DNA of 64,000 nt from UBA3951 sp050952125. GTDB lineage: Bacteria > Bacillota > Sulfobacillia > Fermentithermobacillales > Fermentithermobacillaceae. The translations under genes were made by a program, and so were the position numbers. The notes beneath the pieces are model-generated. The model saw only the letters and a program-made list of their open reading frames with translations, was not told where the DNA came from and did not search any database. Positions within the stretch are counted from its first letter, which is position 1. Each line of letters begins with the position of its first letter. Positions 33,603 to 41,701 of the stretch are shown piece after piece. The DNA is taken from the NCBI GenBank assembly GCA_050952125.1, contig JBMNKK010000003.1:682001-746000 (forward strand), written 5' to 3'.

Positions 33603-34997
33603 ATGGCGCGAGAAAAGCAGAAGTTCCGCATGTACGAAGGTCTGGCTGCAGCCGCTCCGCAGATACTCGATGATGCGCGAAAAGCTGCTGCGGACCTGGG
33701 GTTAGCCCAACCGGGGAGTGACTTCGAGGTACACCTTAACGGTGGGGCCAGGCGGAACGTCCTAAAGCCCTACGAGCCGCTGTCGCGTCCGGCACCCGAC
33801 GCGGCAGCGGACAACACTCACCGGATACTCTCAGAAATCCGCGGGCTGGTGAAAGATGCTTTCGGCGACTCGTATGACGCCTGTCCCGTGAAATCCGCCT
33901 CCCTCGGACTTGCCCTGTGCGGGAGGATAGTAAACCCTCCGGCCCCAAAGGAAAGCCAACATGAGCGGATTGCCGTCGTAGTCCCGCGCATGAAGCCTTC
34001 CGAGATGTTCGCAGGCTACCTGGCGATGCCTCCCAAGTACAGATCGCTTTCGGAGTTTGCCTCAGATGTGGACGGCAAGGATGCCGGCCGGGTCACGGCG
34101 GCGGTCGTGCCTCTGGTAGGTGCGTCATACTGCTACCACGGGATCACGCCGGGCCAGGTGCCGATGATAGCTGGTGCCAATCCGGAGACTTCGCTCCAGG
34201 TAGTCGCTGCAACCGCCAACACCTATTCACCATGGCTGGCGGGAGTGATCGCTATAGGGCCCGGCATGCCCGGATGCGGATTCGGGCCTGCAGACGACGC
34301 CGGCCTGCCCCTCTTCCATTCTGCCTTGGGCGAACTGGCTTCCGAGTTCGACGTGCCTTTTCTCGTCGACAACAGCAGCGCAATCCCGTTCCTCGGACCT
34401 AATCGCGCTAAAGCCCTGGTGTCCGCAGAAGTATTCGGCCCGTACGGGGCGGGAAAATCAGGGCTTGTCATTGGCACCGAAGAAGCGGTCATCCCCATGC
34501 TGTCTGCGGCGAACCCGGCGCTTCCCGCACCGGATCTTCCGCCTCCGAGTCAACTACGCAAACTGTACGAGCTGCTGAACGAGGTCCGCGAGAACCCTGA
34601 ACGATACACGCGGCTTGTGAGCAGGATGTACGACATCGTGACATCCGAGTTCGCCCGGCTCCGCGATGACTTCAAGACCTTGCTGCGATTCCGCAAGAAC
34701 TATGAAGCCCTCGCGGTCGAAGTCAACTACGAGGACACGTGGAGTGACAGCATAGGTTTCCCTGTCTTCTCCGCGGAGGATCTTCGCCGCGGAACTCACC
34801 TTCTGCATGAAAGCTTAAGGAACATGGGGATAGCGTGCATCGAAGTCGCGGGTGCCGGCTTCGTGATCGGGCCGCCTAGAGAGGCGCTGGAAGCCTCGCC
34901 CGCGATCTCGATGGACTACGACCGCCTGCGCCTGGAAGTACAGGGATTAACGGCCCTACTCGAAATCGTCGGCAAGCACGCGGGATACCCCGTGTGA
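33603..34997 (+). CDS. Uncharacterised protein, possible PLP-dependent fold-type I enzyme
   Basis: A 464-residue soluble protein that I cannot place in a named family. The middle looks like the large domain of fold-type I PLP enzymes: a VDNSSAIPF segment, where the cofactor-binding Asp usually sits, followed about 20 residues later by FGPYGAGKSGLVIG, whose Lys could be the Schiff-base lysine, and a C-terminal small-domain-like part ending in a long helix. A Gly- and Pro-rich stretch with MPGCGFGPADD is unusual. ATG 33603 follows AGAGGG by about nine bases. It converges on the AllC-like hydrolase with no gap. The fold call is inference. Confidence 0.45.
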   Translation: MAREKQKFRMYEGLAAAAPQILDDARKAAADLGLAQPGSDFEVHLNGGARRNVLKPYEPLSRPAPDAAADNTHRILSEIRGLVKDAFGDSYDACPVKSASLGLALCGRIVNPPAPKESQHERIAVVVPRMKPSEMFAGYLAMPPKYRSLSEFASDVDGKDAGRVTAAVVPLVGASYCYHGITPGQVPMIAGANPETSLQVVAATANTYSPWLAGVIAIGPGMPGCGFGPADDAGLPLFHSALGELASEFDVPFLVDNSSAIPFLGPNRAKALVSAEVFGPYGAGKSGLVIGTEEAVIPMLSAANPALPAPDLPPPSQLRKLYELLNEVRENPERYTRLVSRMYDIVTSEFARLRDDFKTLLRFRKNYEALAVEVNYEDTWSDSIGFPVFSAEDLRRGTHLLHESLRNMGIACIEVAGAGFVIGPPREALEASPAISMDYDRLRLEVQGLTALLEIVGKHAGYPV

Positions 34998-34999
34998 CT

Positions 35000-36247
35000 C
35001 TACATCAGCGAAAGTATGGTCTCTAGCAGGACCTGAGCTCCGTTGGTGCACTGTTCCTTGGATGTCATCTCGTCCGGGCTGTGACTGATGCCGCCCTTGC
35101 TCGGAACGAAGATCATCCCCGTGGGCACTAATTTGCCCAGCGTCATGGCGTCGTGGCCCGCGCCCGACGCCATGCGCCGTGTCTTGAGGCCGAGGCTCTG
35201 AGCCGCGCGCTCGATGGCATCCTGGATCTCAGGGTTCATCATGGCGCCGGCCGTCCCCGATACCGGAGTCAAATGCAAGTCGAGGCCGCGCCCTTCGGCA
35301 ATCTTCCGGGCCCGCACTCTTAGAGCCTCAATCACCCTGCCTGCAAATATTTCGTCCAAGTCGCGCACCTCGATGCTGATCTCGGCTTCGCCCGGGATGA
35401 TATTCCGCCCGCCCGGAGAAACCCTCACTTGGCCGCATGTACCCACGGTGACAGGCGAACCGTCTTTGCCCACGATCTCGGGAATCGCGAGGATCAATTC
35501 CGCGGCTCCCTGAAGTGCATCTCTCCTGTTGTGCATGGGCGTGGTGCCGGCGTGATTGGCTTCGCCCAAGAACGTCGCGTGGAAGGAATGGATACACACA
35601 ATCCCCTGAACAACTCCGATATCTTCGCCGGCCGAATCGAGCACGCCACCTTGTTCAATGTGAAGCTCGAGATAGGCGCGAAGAGATCTCGGGTCAACCA
35701 GAGGGCTTACGGGCGCCGTGCTCCCATCCTGAATACCGGCGGCTTTCAGGACCGGGCCCACTTTGGCCCACTCATCCTCGCCAATCCCCTCAAAGAGAGC
35801 CCTACTCCCAAACAGTCCAGGACCCAGCCGGGACCCCTCTTCGTTGGCGAACGCGATGACCTCAAGGGGGTAGGTAGTGCGTATGCCGGCTTCTTTCAGA
35901 GTCCTCAAACACTCGAGCCCGGCCAATACGCCAAGTGCCCCGTCGAACATGCCGCCTTCAGGTACCGTGTCTATGTGGGATCCCATGAGTATGAGTGGAG
36001 TCTCGCCGCTTCCGCCCTCGAGTCTCCCGAACACGTTCCCGTACACGTCCATTCGGGGCTGAACTCCTGCTTCACGGAACCGCTGCATCAGCCAGCGCCG
36101 TCCCTCCATGTCCTCCGGACTGAAGGCCAGCCTAGAAATCCCCCTGCTGCCTCGCCCTATCTTGGAAAGCGAGTTCAGGTCATCCCAAAGGCGGTCTCCA
36201 TTCACCCTCAATCCATTCCAAGCTGTCGCGTGTTCTTGGCTGGGCAT
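35000..36247 (-). CDS. M20 amidase, N-carbamoyl-amino-acid hydrolase / allantoate amidohydrolase type
   Basis: A 415-residue zinc hydrolase of the HyuC/AllC group. Typical segments are the SHIDTVPEGGMFDGALGVLAGLE metal site, FANEEGSRLGPGLFGSRA, ELHIEQGGVLD, the substrate-binding NHAGTTPMHNRRDA, and SGAGHDAM with the last metal ligand. It would hydrolyse N-carbamoyl amino acids or ureido compounds in the cytoplasm. ATG 36247 has GGGAGGT five bases upstream, so the longer ORF is rejected. It is divergent from the creatininase-family gene across a 400-bp gap, and the two may serve one pathway of C-N bond hydrolysis. Confidence 0.85.
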   Translation of the reverse strand: MPSQEHATAWNGLRVNGDRLWDDLNSLSKIGRGSRGISRLAFSPEDMEGRRWLMQRFREAGVQPRMDVYGNVFGRLEGGSGETPLILMGSHIDTVPEGGMFDGALGVLAGLECLRTLKEAGIRTTYPLEVIAFANEEGSRLGPGLFGSRALFEGIGEDEWAKVGPVLKAAGIQDGSTAPVSPLVDPRSLRAYLELHIEQGGVLDSAGEDIGVVQGIVCIHSFHATFLGEANHAGTTPMHNRRDALQGAAELILAIPEIVGKDGSPVTVGTCGQVRVSPGGRNIIPGEAEISIEVRDLDEIFAGRVIEALRVRARKIAEGRGLDLHLTPVSGTAGAMMNPEIQDAIERAAQSLGLKTRRMASGAGHDAMTLGKLVPTGMIFVPSKGGISHSPDEMTSKEQCTNGAQVLLETILSLM

Positions 36248-36285
36248 TCTATTACCTCCCCAAATGATGCGCTCTTCGCAGCGTT

Positions 36286-36411
36286 CTACTTGAAGCCCGC
36301 CGCAAGACACTCCTCAATTCCCTGAACCAGGAGGGCACGCGGGCTTATCCTTGTTTCTCGCTCCGCGACCTCCCCGTAGATGCGCTCAAACTCCGGCACC
36401 GATGGTAATCA
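36286..36411 (-). pseudogene. Possible gene remnant upstream of the M20 amidase
   Basis: The 36248-36648 gap holds no intact gene. On the minus strand, an open stretch of 41 codons between TGA (near 36412) and TAG (36286-36288) reads like a natural C-terminus (ERIYGEVAERETRISPRALL, then a helix ending AAGFK). A second protein-like stretch lies in another frame just upstream (LEPGTNFVFHMITIGAG). Two frames with normal composition suggest a frameshifted, truncated gene. I could not name the family. It may equally be chance, or leader sequence for the amidase. Confidence 0.3.
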
Positions 36412-36648
36412 TATGAAACACGAAATTGGTACCTGGTTCTAGAGTGGCGTACACCGGCTTCAACGAACACACCCTCTGAATCGAATACCGATCGCAGATC
36501 ACAAGTTCGCTCGCTGATAGAGATCCCCTCCCCTTCAGGCCACATGATCTTATCGCCCGAACACGGCGCCAGGAGAGGATAAACCGGCCTCTCAACGAAT
36601 CAAGAGTTGGCATGGCCCGGTTCGCCAATGATCGGAGGGGGATCACCG

Positions 36649-37431
36649 ATGAGGGAACATAACGAGTTCCGGCTGGAGCGCCTAAATCGCCACAGGTTTG
36701 AAAAGTCGGCTTTCGATAAAGCGATTCTCGTGACAGGCGCCACCGAGAATCACGCGTTCCACCTGCCCATGGGCACGGATACTTTTGCAGCGTATGCTGT
36801 GGCTGAAGCGACGGCCGCCCGAGTGCCCGGGAGCCTGCTTCTGCCGCCCATCCCCTTCGGAGTCAGCGATCAGCTTATGCCGTACCCATTCACGATCTCC
36901 CTTACCCCCGAAACGCTGTCGCAGGTGATATTCGAGGCCGTCGACTCATGCGTGAAACAGGGGATCTCTCACTTCCTCGTGGTCAACGGCCACGGAGGCA
37001 ACAACTCGGCCATCGACGTAGCCATGCGAAAGGTCCGCCGGGCATATCCGGGCGTCCGGCTGGCAGCTTCCCTTGCTTGGTGGATCTCAGGACCCAACCT
37101 CCTGCCTGCAGGCACCTTTGCCAGAGACAACGGAATCGGGCACGCGGGCGAGGCCGAGACATCCGCTGCTCTCTTCATTGCTCCTGACTGCGTAGATATG
37201 GACGTCGCCGAAGGTGAGTGGCCGGTCGGGCCTAAAGAGTTGAAACTTCTTGCTTCCATCCCTGAAACCTCGCGGACGGGCGCCACGGGAGACCCAACCC
37301 ACGCTACCGCCGAGAAGGGCCGGCTGATTATCGAGGCCTTAGCAGACTACCTTGCAGCCTTCCTACACGAGATGGACCGGACAGGGTGGAACTTCCCTCG
37401 AAATGATTGGGAGTTCCTGGACAAAGCCTAG
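36649..37431 (+). CDS. Creatininase family protein
   Basis: A 260-residue metal-dependent amidohydrolase-like protein of the creatininase superfamily, with the N-terminal GATENHAFHLPMGTDTF segment (metal ligands His/Asp), PPIPFGVSDQLMPYPFTISL, VNGHGGNNSAI and HAGEAETSAAL, which hold further ligands. Family reactions include creatinine hydrolysis and F420/mycofactocin maturation; without partner genes the substrate is open. ATG 36649 follows GGAGGGGG by about eight bases, so the ORF extension to 36607 is rejected. The stop codon is followed within seven bases by the 108-bp-period repeat array. Confidence 0.82.
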   Translation: MREHNEFRLERLNRHRFEKSAFDKAILVTGATENHAFHLPMGTDTFAAYAVAEATAARVPGSLLLPPIPFGVSDQLMPYPFTISLTPETLSQVIFEAVDSCVKQGISHFLVVNGHGGNNSAIDVAMRKVRRAYPGVRLAASLAWWISGPNLLPAGTFARDNGIGHAGEAETSAALFIAPDCVDMDVAEGEWPVGPKELKLLASIPETSRTGATGDPTHATAEKGRLIIEALADYLAAFLHEMDRTGWNFPRNDWEFLDKA

Positions 37432-37433
37432 CA

Positions 37434-37740
37434 CGCTGACCTGCTCACAGTGTGCAACAGAACGAAAGATCTGCTCACTATGAGCAATAGCCCGAGAGAC
37501 CTGCTCACTATGTGCAATACTCCGAAGCCAATGGACACTGGAGTGCATTGCACCTCTACGTGCAATTCCCCAGCAGATCTGCTCACTATGAGCAATGTCC
37601 CGAGAGACCTGCTCACTATGTGCAATACTCCCAGGCTATTGCACACTGGAGTGCATTGCACCACTACGTGCAGTTCCCCAGCAGATCTGCTCACTATGAG
37701 CAATAGCCCGAGAGATCTGCTCACTATGAGCAATACCCCG
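37434..37740. repeat. Two-module intergenic repeat, locus 2 (108-bp period)
   Basis: Seven copies of the roughly 30-bp module A and two of the roughly 48-bp module B, in the order A-A-A-B-A-A-B-A-A. Four A copies carry the perfect palindrome TGCTCACTATGAGCA (6-bp arms); others have TGTGCA as the right arm. Module B is centred on GTGCATTGCAC. The GAGAG words at 37494, 37602 and 37710 are exactly 108 bp apart. The array fills the space between the creatininase-family gene and a terminator. Open frames crossing it on both strands reflect the period being a multiple of three. Confidence 0.92.
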
Positions 37741-37766
37741 CATCAAACCTAGACATCACATAAGGA

Positions 37767-37795
37767 AAAGACCTGCTCTCTCCGAGCAGGTCTTT
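37767..37795. terminator. Terminator hairpin sharing the repeat core word
   Basis: A perfect 12-bp stem, AAAGACCTGCTC / GAGCAGGTCTTT, with loop TCTCC; it can serve both convergent genes. The stem contains GACCTGCTC, the core of module A of the adjacent repeat, suggesting that the terminator arose from a repeat copy or vice versa. Confidence 0.8.
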
Positions 37796-37840
37796 GAACA
37801 TCCTGGTGCTCAACGCTCTACATCCATCAGCAATCAGCGC

Positions 37841-39025
37841 CTACTGCTCTTTCTTGAGAAAGTCCAGGCACGTCTGCGCGAAGATGGCGGAGCCGAGGTG
37901 CAGGACATCCTCATCCAAATCAAACTTAGGATGGTGGTTGGGATATGTGATGCCCTTGGCCTGGTTGCCGCTGCTTATAGCGTAGAATGTGCCCGGCACT
38001 TCCTCCAGGAAGTAACACATATCTTCTCCGCCCATAGTCTGGTCGGCCTCGACGATTTTCTCTGAACCCACGATCTTCGCAGCGGAAGCAGCAACAAACT
38101 CCGTGCTGGCTGCATCATTGACCACCGGAGGATATCCGAACACGTATTCAACAACTGCCTCGGCCCGCATGCTGGAGGCAACGCCTTCGGCAATCTCCTC
38201 GATCCTCTCTGAGATGCGCTTGCCCAGTTTCTTATCCATGTAGCGGACGGTCCCCTTCAAAACGCAGGAATCGGGGATGACGTTGTTGGCGGTGCCTGCC
38301 TGTATCGCGCCGACCGTTACCACCGCGGGATGGATCGGGTTCACCTCTCTGGAAACGATGGTCTGCAATGCTATCACGATATGTGCCGACACAACCACCG
38401 GGTCAACGGATGTATGGGGCGCGGCACCGTGGCCTCCCCTACCCTTCACCGTCACGAAGAAGCGGTCGGTAGCAGCCATGAACGGGCCCGACCTAAAGCC
38501 GACACACCCGGGCGAAACGCCCCAGAGGCTGCCCAGATGGCAGCCGATGATCATGTCGGGGCGAGGGTCTTCGAGGCAACGATCCTTGATCATCCGCTTG
38601 GCGCCGCCCGCGCCTTCCTCACCGGGCTGGAAGATGAACTTAACGTTTCCGGCAAGATCCTTTCTCATATCCGACAGGATCTTGGCCGCTCCCAGCAACA
38701 TCGCGACGTGACCGTCGTGCCCGCAGGCATGCATGACACCTTTGACTTTGGACGCGTACGGTTTGTCGGACTGCTCCTCGATGGGAAGAGCATCCATATC
38801 TGCGCGAAGAGCTATCGTCTTGCCGCCTTCCTCACCGCGCAGGAGCCCCACTACTCCGTGTTCGCCTACTCCCGTGCGCACTTCTATCCCCATATCCCTG
38901 AGAGCCCCGGCTACCAATGCCTCGGTCTTCACGGTATCCAGCCCGAGTTCAGGGTTCTGGTGTATCTCTCGCCTCCAGGCGATTATCTGGTCCTCAATTG
39001 CTTTTGCTCTCTCCCGAACATCCAT
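37841..39025 (-). CDS. M20 amidohydrolase (hippurate / N-acyl-amino-acid hydrolase type)
   Basis: A 394-residue M20D peptidase. Zn-site motifs are HACGHDGHVAMLLGAA near residue 100, QPGEEGAGGAKRMI, and the C-terminal MGGEDMCYFLEEVPG; RADMDALPIEE is the usual family segment. It would deacylate N-acyl amino acids or open short cyclic amides in the cytoplasm. ATG 39025 has GGAGG ten bases upstream; the track's first codon is a GTG just before. It converges with the creatininase-family gene across the repeat array, and no operon partner is evident. Confidence 0.87.
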   Translation of the reverse strand: MDVRERAKAIEDQIIAWRREIHQNPELGLDTVKTEALVAGALRDMGIEVRTGVGEHGVVGLLRGEEGGKTIALRADMDALPIEEQSDKPYASKVKGVMHACGHDGHVAMLLGAAKILSDMRKDLAGNVKFIFQPGEEGAGGAKRMIKDRCLEDPRPDMIIGCHLGSLWGVSPGCVGFRSGPFMAATDRFFVTVKGRGGHGAAPHTSVDPVVVSAHIVIALQTIVSREVNPIHPAVVTVGAIQAGTANNVIPDSCVLKGTVRYMDKKLGKRISERIEEIAEGVASSMRAEAVVEYVFGYPPVVNDAASTEFVAASAAKIVGSEKIVEADQTMGGEDMCYFLEEVPGTFYAISSGNQAKGITYPNHHPKFDLDEDVLHLGSAIFAQTCLDFLKKEQ

Positions 39026-39115
39026 CACATACCAGCCTCCGTATATGTGCTGCCAGAGCCAACTGCTGCCGAGTAGAAATACATCCGGCTGCGCGCGCTC
39101 ATTAAGCCTAACTCA

Positions 39116-40873
39116 TCATACCTCTATTTCTCTGTAACGGGTCTCAGCCATCGCCTCTGCGGCGCGCTTCAGCATCACACCGGTGACGGCGAGGATCGCG
39201 GCGGCTATCCCGTAGACGTAAGCGATCGCCACTCCTGCCGACATAAGCATTCGCACGATGAACGCCACGCCTCCCACGTAAAGGAGGGAAAACAGCATCG
39301 CCACAAGCGTGCCGAAGTTGCCCTTCATCGCTTGGTGAGGATCTTCCCAGGTCAGTTTTGGCGCCCGCAGGTCGTTCATTATGCAGATCGCGGTAATGGG
39401 GAGTGAGATGAACGCGCCCAGGACCGCGACGACAGCCAGATGTCCTCCATCGATCTTCATGACTAGCCCTGCTGTGGCTAGCATTACGGCTAATTGGATG
39501 CCGGCCACCATGAGCCCGTACATGATCTTGCCCCTAACCTGCTCCCGGGGCGGGACGGGTATCATCTTGCTTGCCCAGAACGCAGACCCTTCCCTGGTTA
39601 TCGCTGTCGAAGACACTTGATTGCCCGCGACTATGAAGCCGTGAATCCCGACCAATATGAGCGCTATGGTGTCGAGCAGCGATTCGGGAGCGCCGCCCGT
39701 CAGATAGGGTATGTTCCCCTGTGAACCCAACGTGCTGAAGACCAGAATCAGGGGAAAGACAGTGAGATTGGTGAGGGTCACCAGCAGGAAGTTGGGGGTT
39801 CTCATGAGCACCCGGTGATCCCTAAGCGCAACTGCGAGTGCAGGACTCCGCGAGCGAAAGACCATCCGCCCTGTGGACGCTGTCTTCTTCGCAGTTCGCC
39901 TGTCGGATGCTGTTCCTTCAACAGGCGCGGCCTTTCTCGAGGTAGTGACATCCGTGGAGAGTCCTCCGAGAAACCACCCCTGAGCAACAGAAGTAACCAC
40001 GGCCAGAATCCCAAACGAAACGCCGCAGAAAAGGGCAAGCCCTCCAAACCGCGCGGCCGGCGAGTCTCCGGTCAGCGCCCATGCAGCCCACTTGAGCGGA
40101 GGATAGTATCCCGCTGCCGCCTGGATGAGGCCGTTCCTCTCGAACAGCATCCTCATGGTCTCTTCCGGTCCCTGCGTCGCCATGGACGTGTTGAGGTACT
40201 GCACTCCCAATATCAACACAAAGAACAGAAGCCCCAGCACTACCCTGAATTGGTCGCGCTTTCGCGAGCCTTTGGTTAGCCGCATGATGAGCACGGTAGC
40301 CAACAGCGAGAGGGCCATCGGGATAGCCGGAATCAATGCTTCTACCAAAACGGCGCTAAACCAGTACTCCGCGGTGCCCATTAGATTCCCAAGGGCAAGC
40401 AGGAAGGGGCCGGTCGCGACGATCGAGATGACTGCCTCCGCCGCATATACAACCAGGAGCTTCGCGAGCATGATCTGCCGCGCGGTAAGCGGCAACCCCA
40501 GCAACGTCTCAATGTCGTTCGAGTAGTAGAGGACCGACATGACGGAGCTAATGCCCATGAAGAACACGAGGAACTGCCCTGCAGTCACAGCCATCACGAC
40601 AGGAAGGCCGGGCTGGCCCAGGGCTATGGATTGAACCGCGATCAGCCGTGCCGTCGTGTATAGCATGGACATGAGCGGCAGAAACGCCAACGCTAAGAGG
40701 CCGACGTAGAGATAGGCGTTTCTAGCCTTCTTCCCTAGCCCTAGCTTCTCTGCCAGTCCCTTGGGGCCGTAGGCTAGTTTCATCTGCATGGATAGGAGCG
40801 ACCGGAACGGCGAACTGGCTCTCGCCCTCAAACCCGGTATGGAATTTGCACTCATTCTGCTCATCCCTCTCAC
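39116..40873 (-). CDS. ABC-2-type transporter permease
   Basis: A 585-residue membrane protein with roughly 12-14 hydrophobic helices and a soluble basic loop near residues 310-345 (AAPVEGTASDRRTAKK). Its gene follows directly on an ABC ATPase gene, and the helix pattern is that of large two-half ABC-2 exporters of Bacillota. The substrate is unknown. The annotated GTG lies at the ATPase stop; an ATG six codons in (40855) has GAGAGGG nine bases upstream and may be the true start. Confidence 0.75.
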   Translation of the reverse strand: MRGMSRMSANSIPGLRARASSPFRSLLSMQMKLAYGPKGLAEKLGLGKKARNAYLYVGLLALAFLPLMSMLYTTARLIAVQSIALGQPGLPVVMAVTAGQFLVFFMGISSVMSVLYYSNDIETLLGLPLTARQIMLAKLLVVYAAEAVISIVATGPFLLALGNLMGTAEYWFSAVLVEALIPAIPMALSLLATVLIMRLTKGSRKRDQFRVVLGLLFFVLILGVQYLNTSMATQGPEETMRMLFERNGLIQAAAGYYPPLKWAAWALTGDSPAARFGGLALFCGVSFGILAVVTSVAQGWFLGGLSTDVTTSRKAAPVEGTASDRRTAKKTASTGRMVFRSRSPALAVALRDHRVLMRTPNFLLVTLTNLTVFPLILVFSTLGSQGNIPYLTGGAPESLLDTIALILVGIHGFIVAGNQVSSTAITREGSAFWASKMIPVPPREQVRGKIMYGLMVAGIQLAVMLATAGLVMKIDGGHLAVVAVLGAFISLPITAICIMNDLRAPKLTWEDPHQAMKGNFGTLVAMLFSLLYVGGVAFIVRMLMSAGVAIAYVYGIAAAILAVTGVMLKRAAEAMAETRYREIEV

Positions 40874-41638
40874 CTACTTCGCGAGGGAGGCGATTTGATC
40901 TTCGGGCAGTTTAGCCTCTGTCACCTTCAGGAATATCTCTTCCAGGGACTTGTCGCCCTCCTGGGCGAACAGCGCCTGCATCTCCTCTACCGTACCTGAC
41001 GCGATGAGCTTTCCTTTGTGGATAATCCCCACCCTGTCACAGACCCGCTCCGCGACCTCCATCACGTGAGTTGAGAAGAACACTGCCCCGCCTTCATTGA
41101 CGTGCGCCCTCATGAGCTCCTTGAGCAGATACGACGATCTGGGATCAAGGCCCATCATGGGCTCATCCAGTATCCAGAGAGAGGGCCGGTGTATCAGCGA
41201 CCCCACCAACGCTATCTTCTGCTTCATGCCTCTGGAGTAGCTGCCGATTGGGTCTGGCGCGGCCCTGGTCATCTCGAACATATCCAGGAGCGGCTTTACT
41301 CGCTCTTCTCGCTCGTCCCCCGGCACTCCATACACGTCGCCCATGAAGTTGAGGTATTCGACTCCGGTAAGCTTATCCCACAACGCGGCTTCGTCGGGCA
41401 CGTATCCGGTTTTCACCTTCGCGGCCGTCGGCTGCTTGGCCAAATCGGCGCCGCCGATCTCGATACTGCCCTCATCCGGCCTCAAGACTCCGACAACCAT
41501 CTTGATCGTGGTCGTCTTGCCTGCCCCGTTGGGACCTAGGAAACCGAATATCTCCCCCGAGCGAACGTGAAGGTCGAGGCTGTCAACTGCCTTCGGTCCT
41601 GAACCGTACGACTTGGAGACAAGCTTGAGTTTGAGCAT
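40874..41638 (-). CDS. ABC transporter ATP-binding protein
   Basis: A 254-residue ABC ATPase of the NatA/CcmA-like exporter class. Walker A is GPNGAGKTT, the Q-loop region reads GYVPDEAALWDKLTG, the signature is YSRGMKQKIAL, Walker B is LWILDEPMMGLDP, and the switch His is in FFSTHVM. It powers the membrane protein encoded immediately after it. ATG 41638 follows AAGGGAGA by six bases and is chosen over TTG 41644. Confidence 0.92.
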   Translation of the reverse strand: MLKLKLVSKSYGSGPKAVDSLDLHVRSGEIFGFLGPNGAGKTTTIKMVVGVLRPDEGSIEIGGADLAKQPTAAKVKTGYVPDEAALWDKLTGVEYLNFMGDVYGVPGDEREERVKPLLDMFEMTRAAPDPIGSYSRGMKQKIALVGSLIHRPSLWILDEPMMGLDPRSSYLLKELMRAHVNEGGAVFFSTHVMEVAERVCDRVGIIHKGKLIASGTVEEMQALFAQEGDKSLEEIFLKVTEAKLPEDQIASLAK

Positions 41639-41701
41639 TGGCAATCTCCCTTCATCGAAACAGCCTTGGTGGGACAGTCTTCGATGGCTGCCCTAATATC
41701 C

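Noticed and set aside
37434..37740. CRISPR-like array
   Set aside because: The units directly abut or alternate with a second repeated module; there are no unique spacers of constant length and no cas genes nearby.
37428..37752. Repeat-protein genes reading DLLTMSN (plus strand) or LLLIVSRS (minus strand)
   Set aside because: Frames are open on both strands only because the repeat period (108 bp) is a multiple of three. There is no ribosome site or family match, and the DNA palindromes explain the pattern better.
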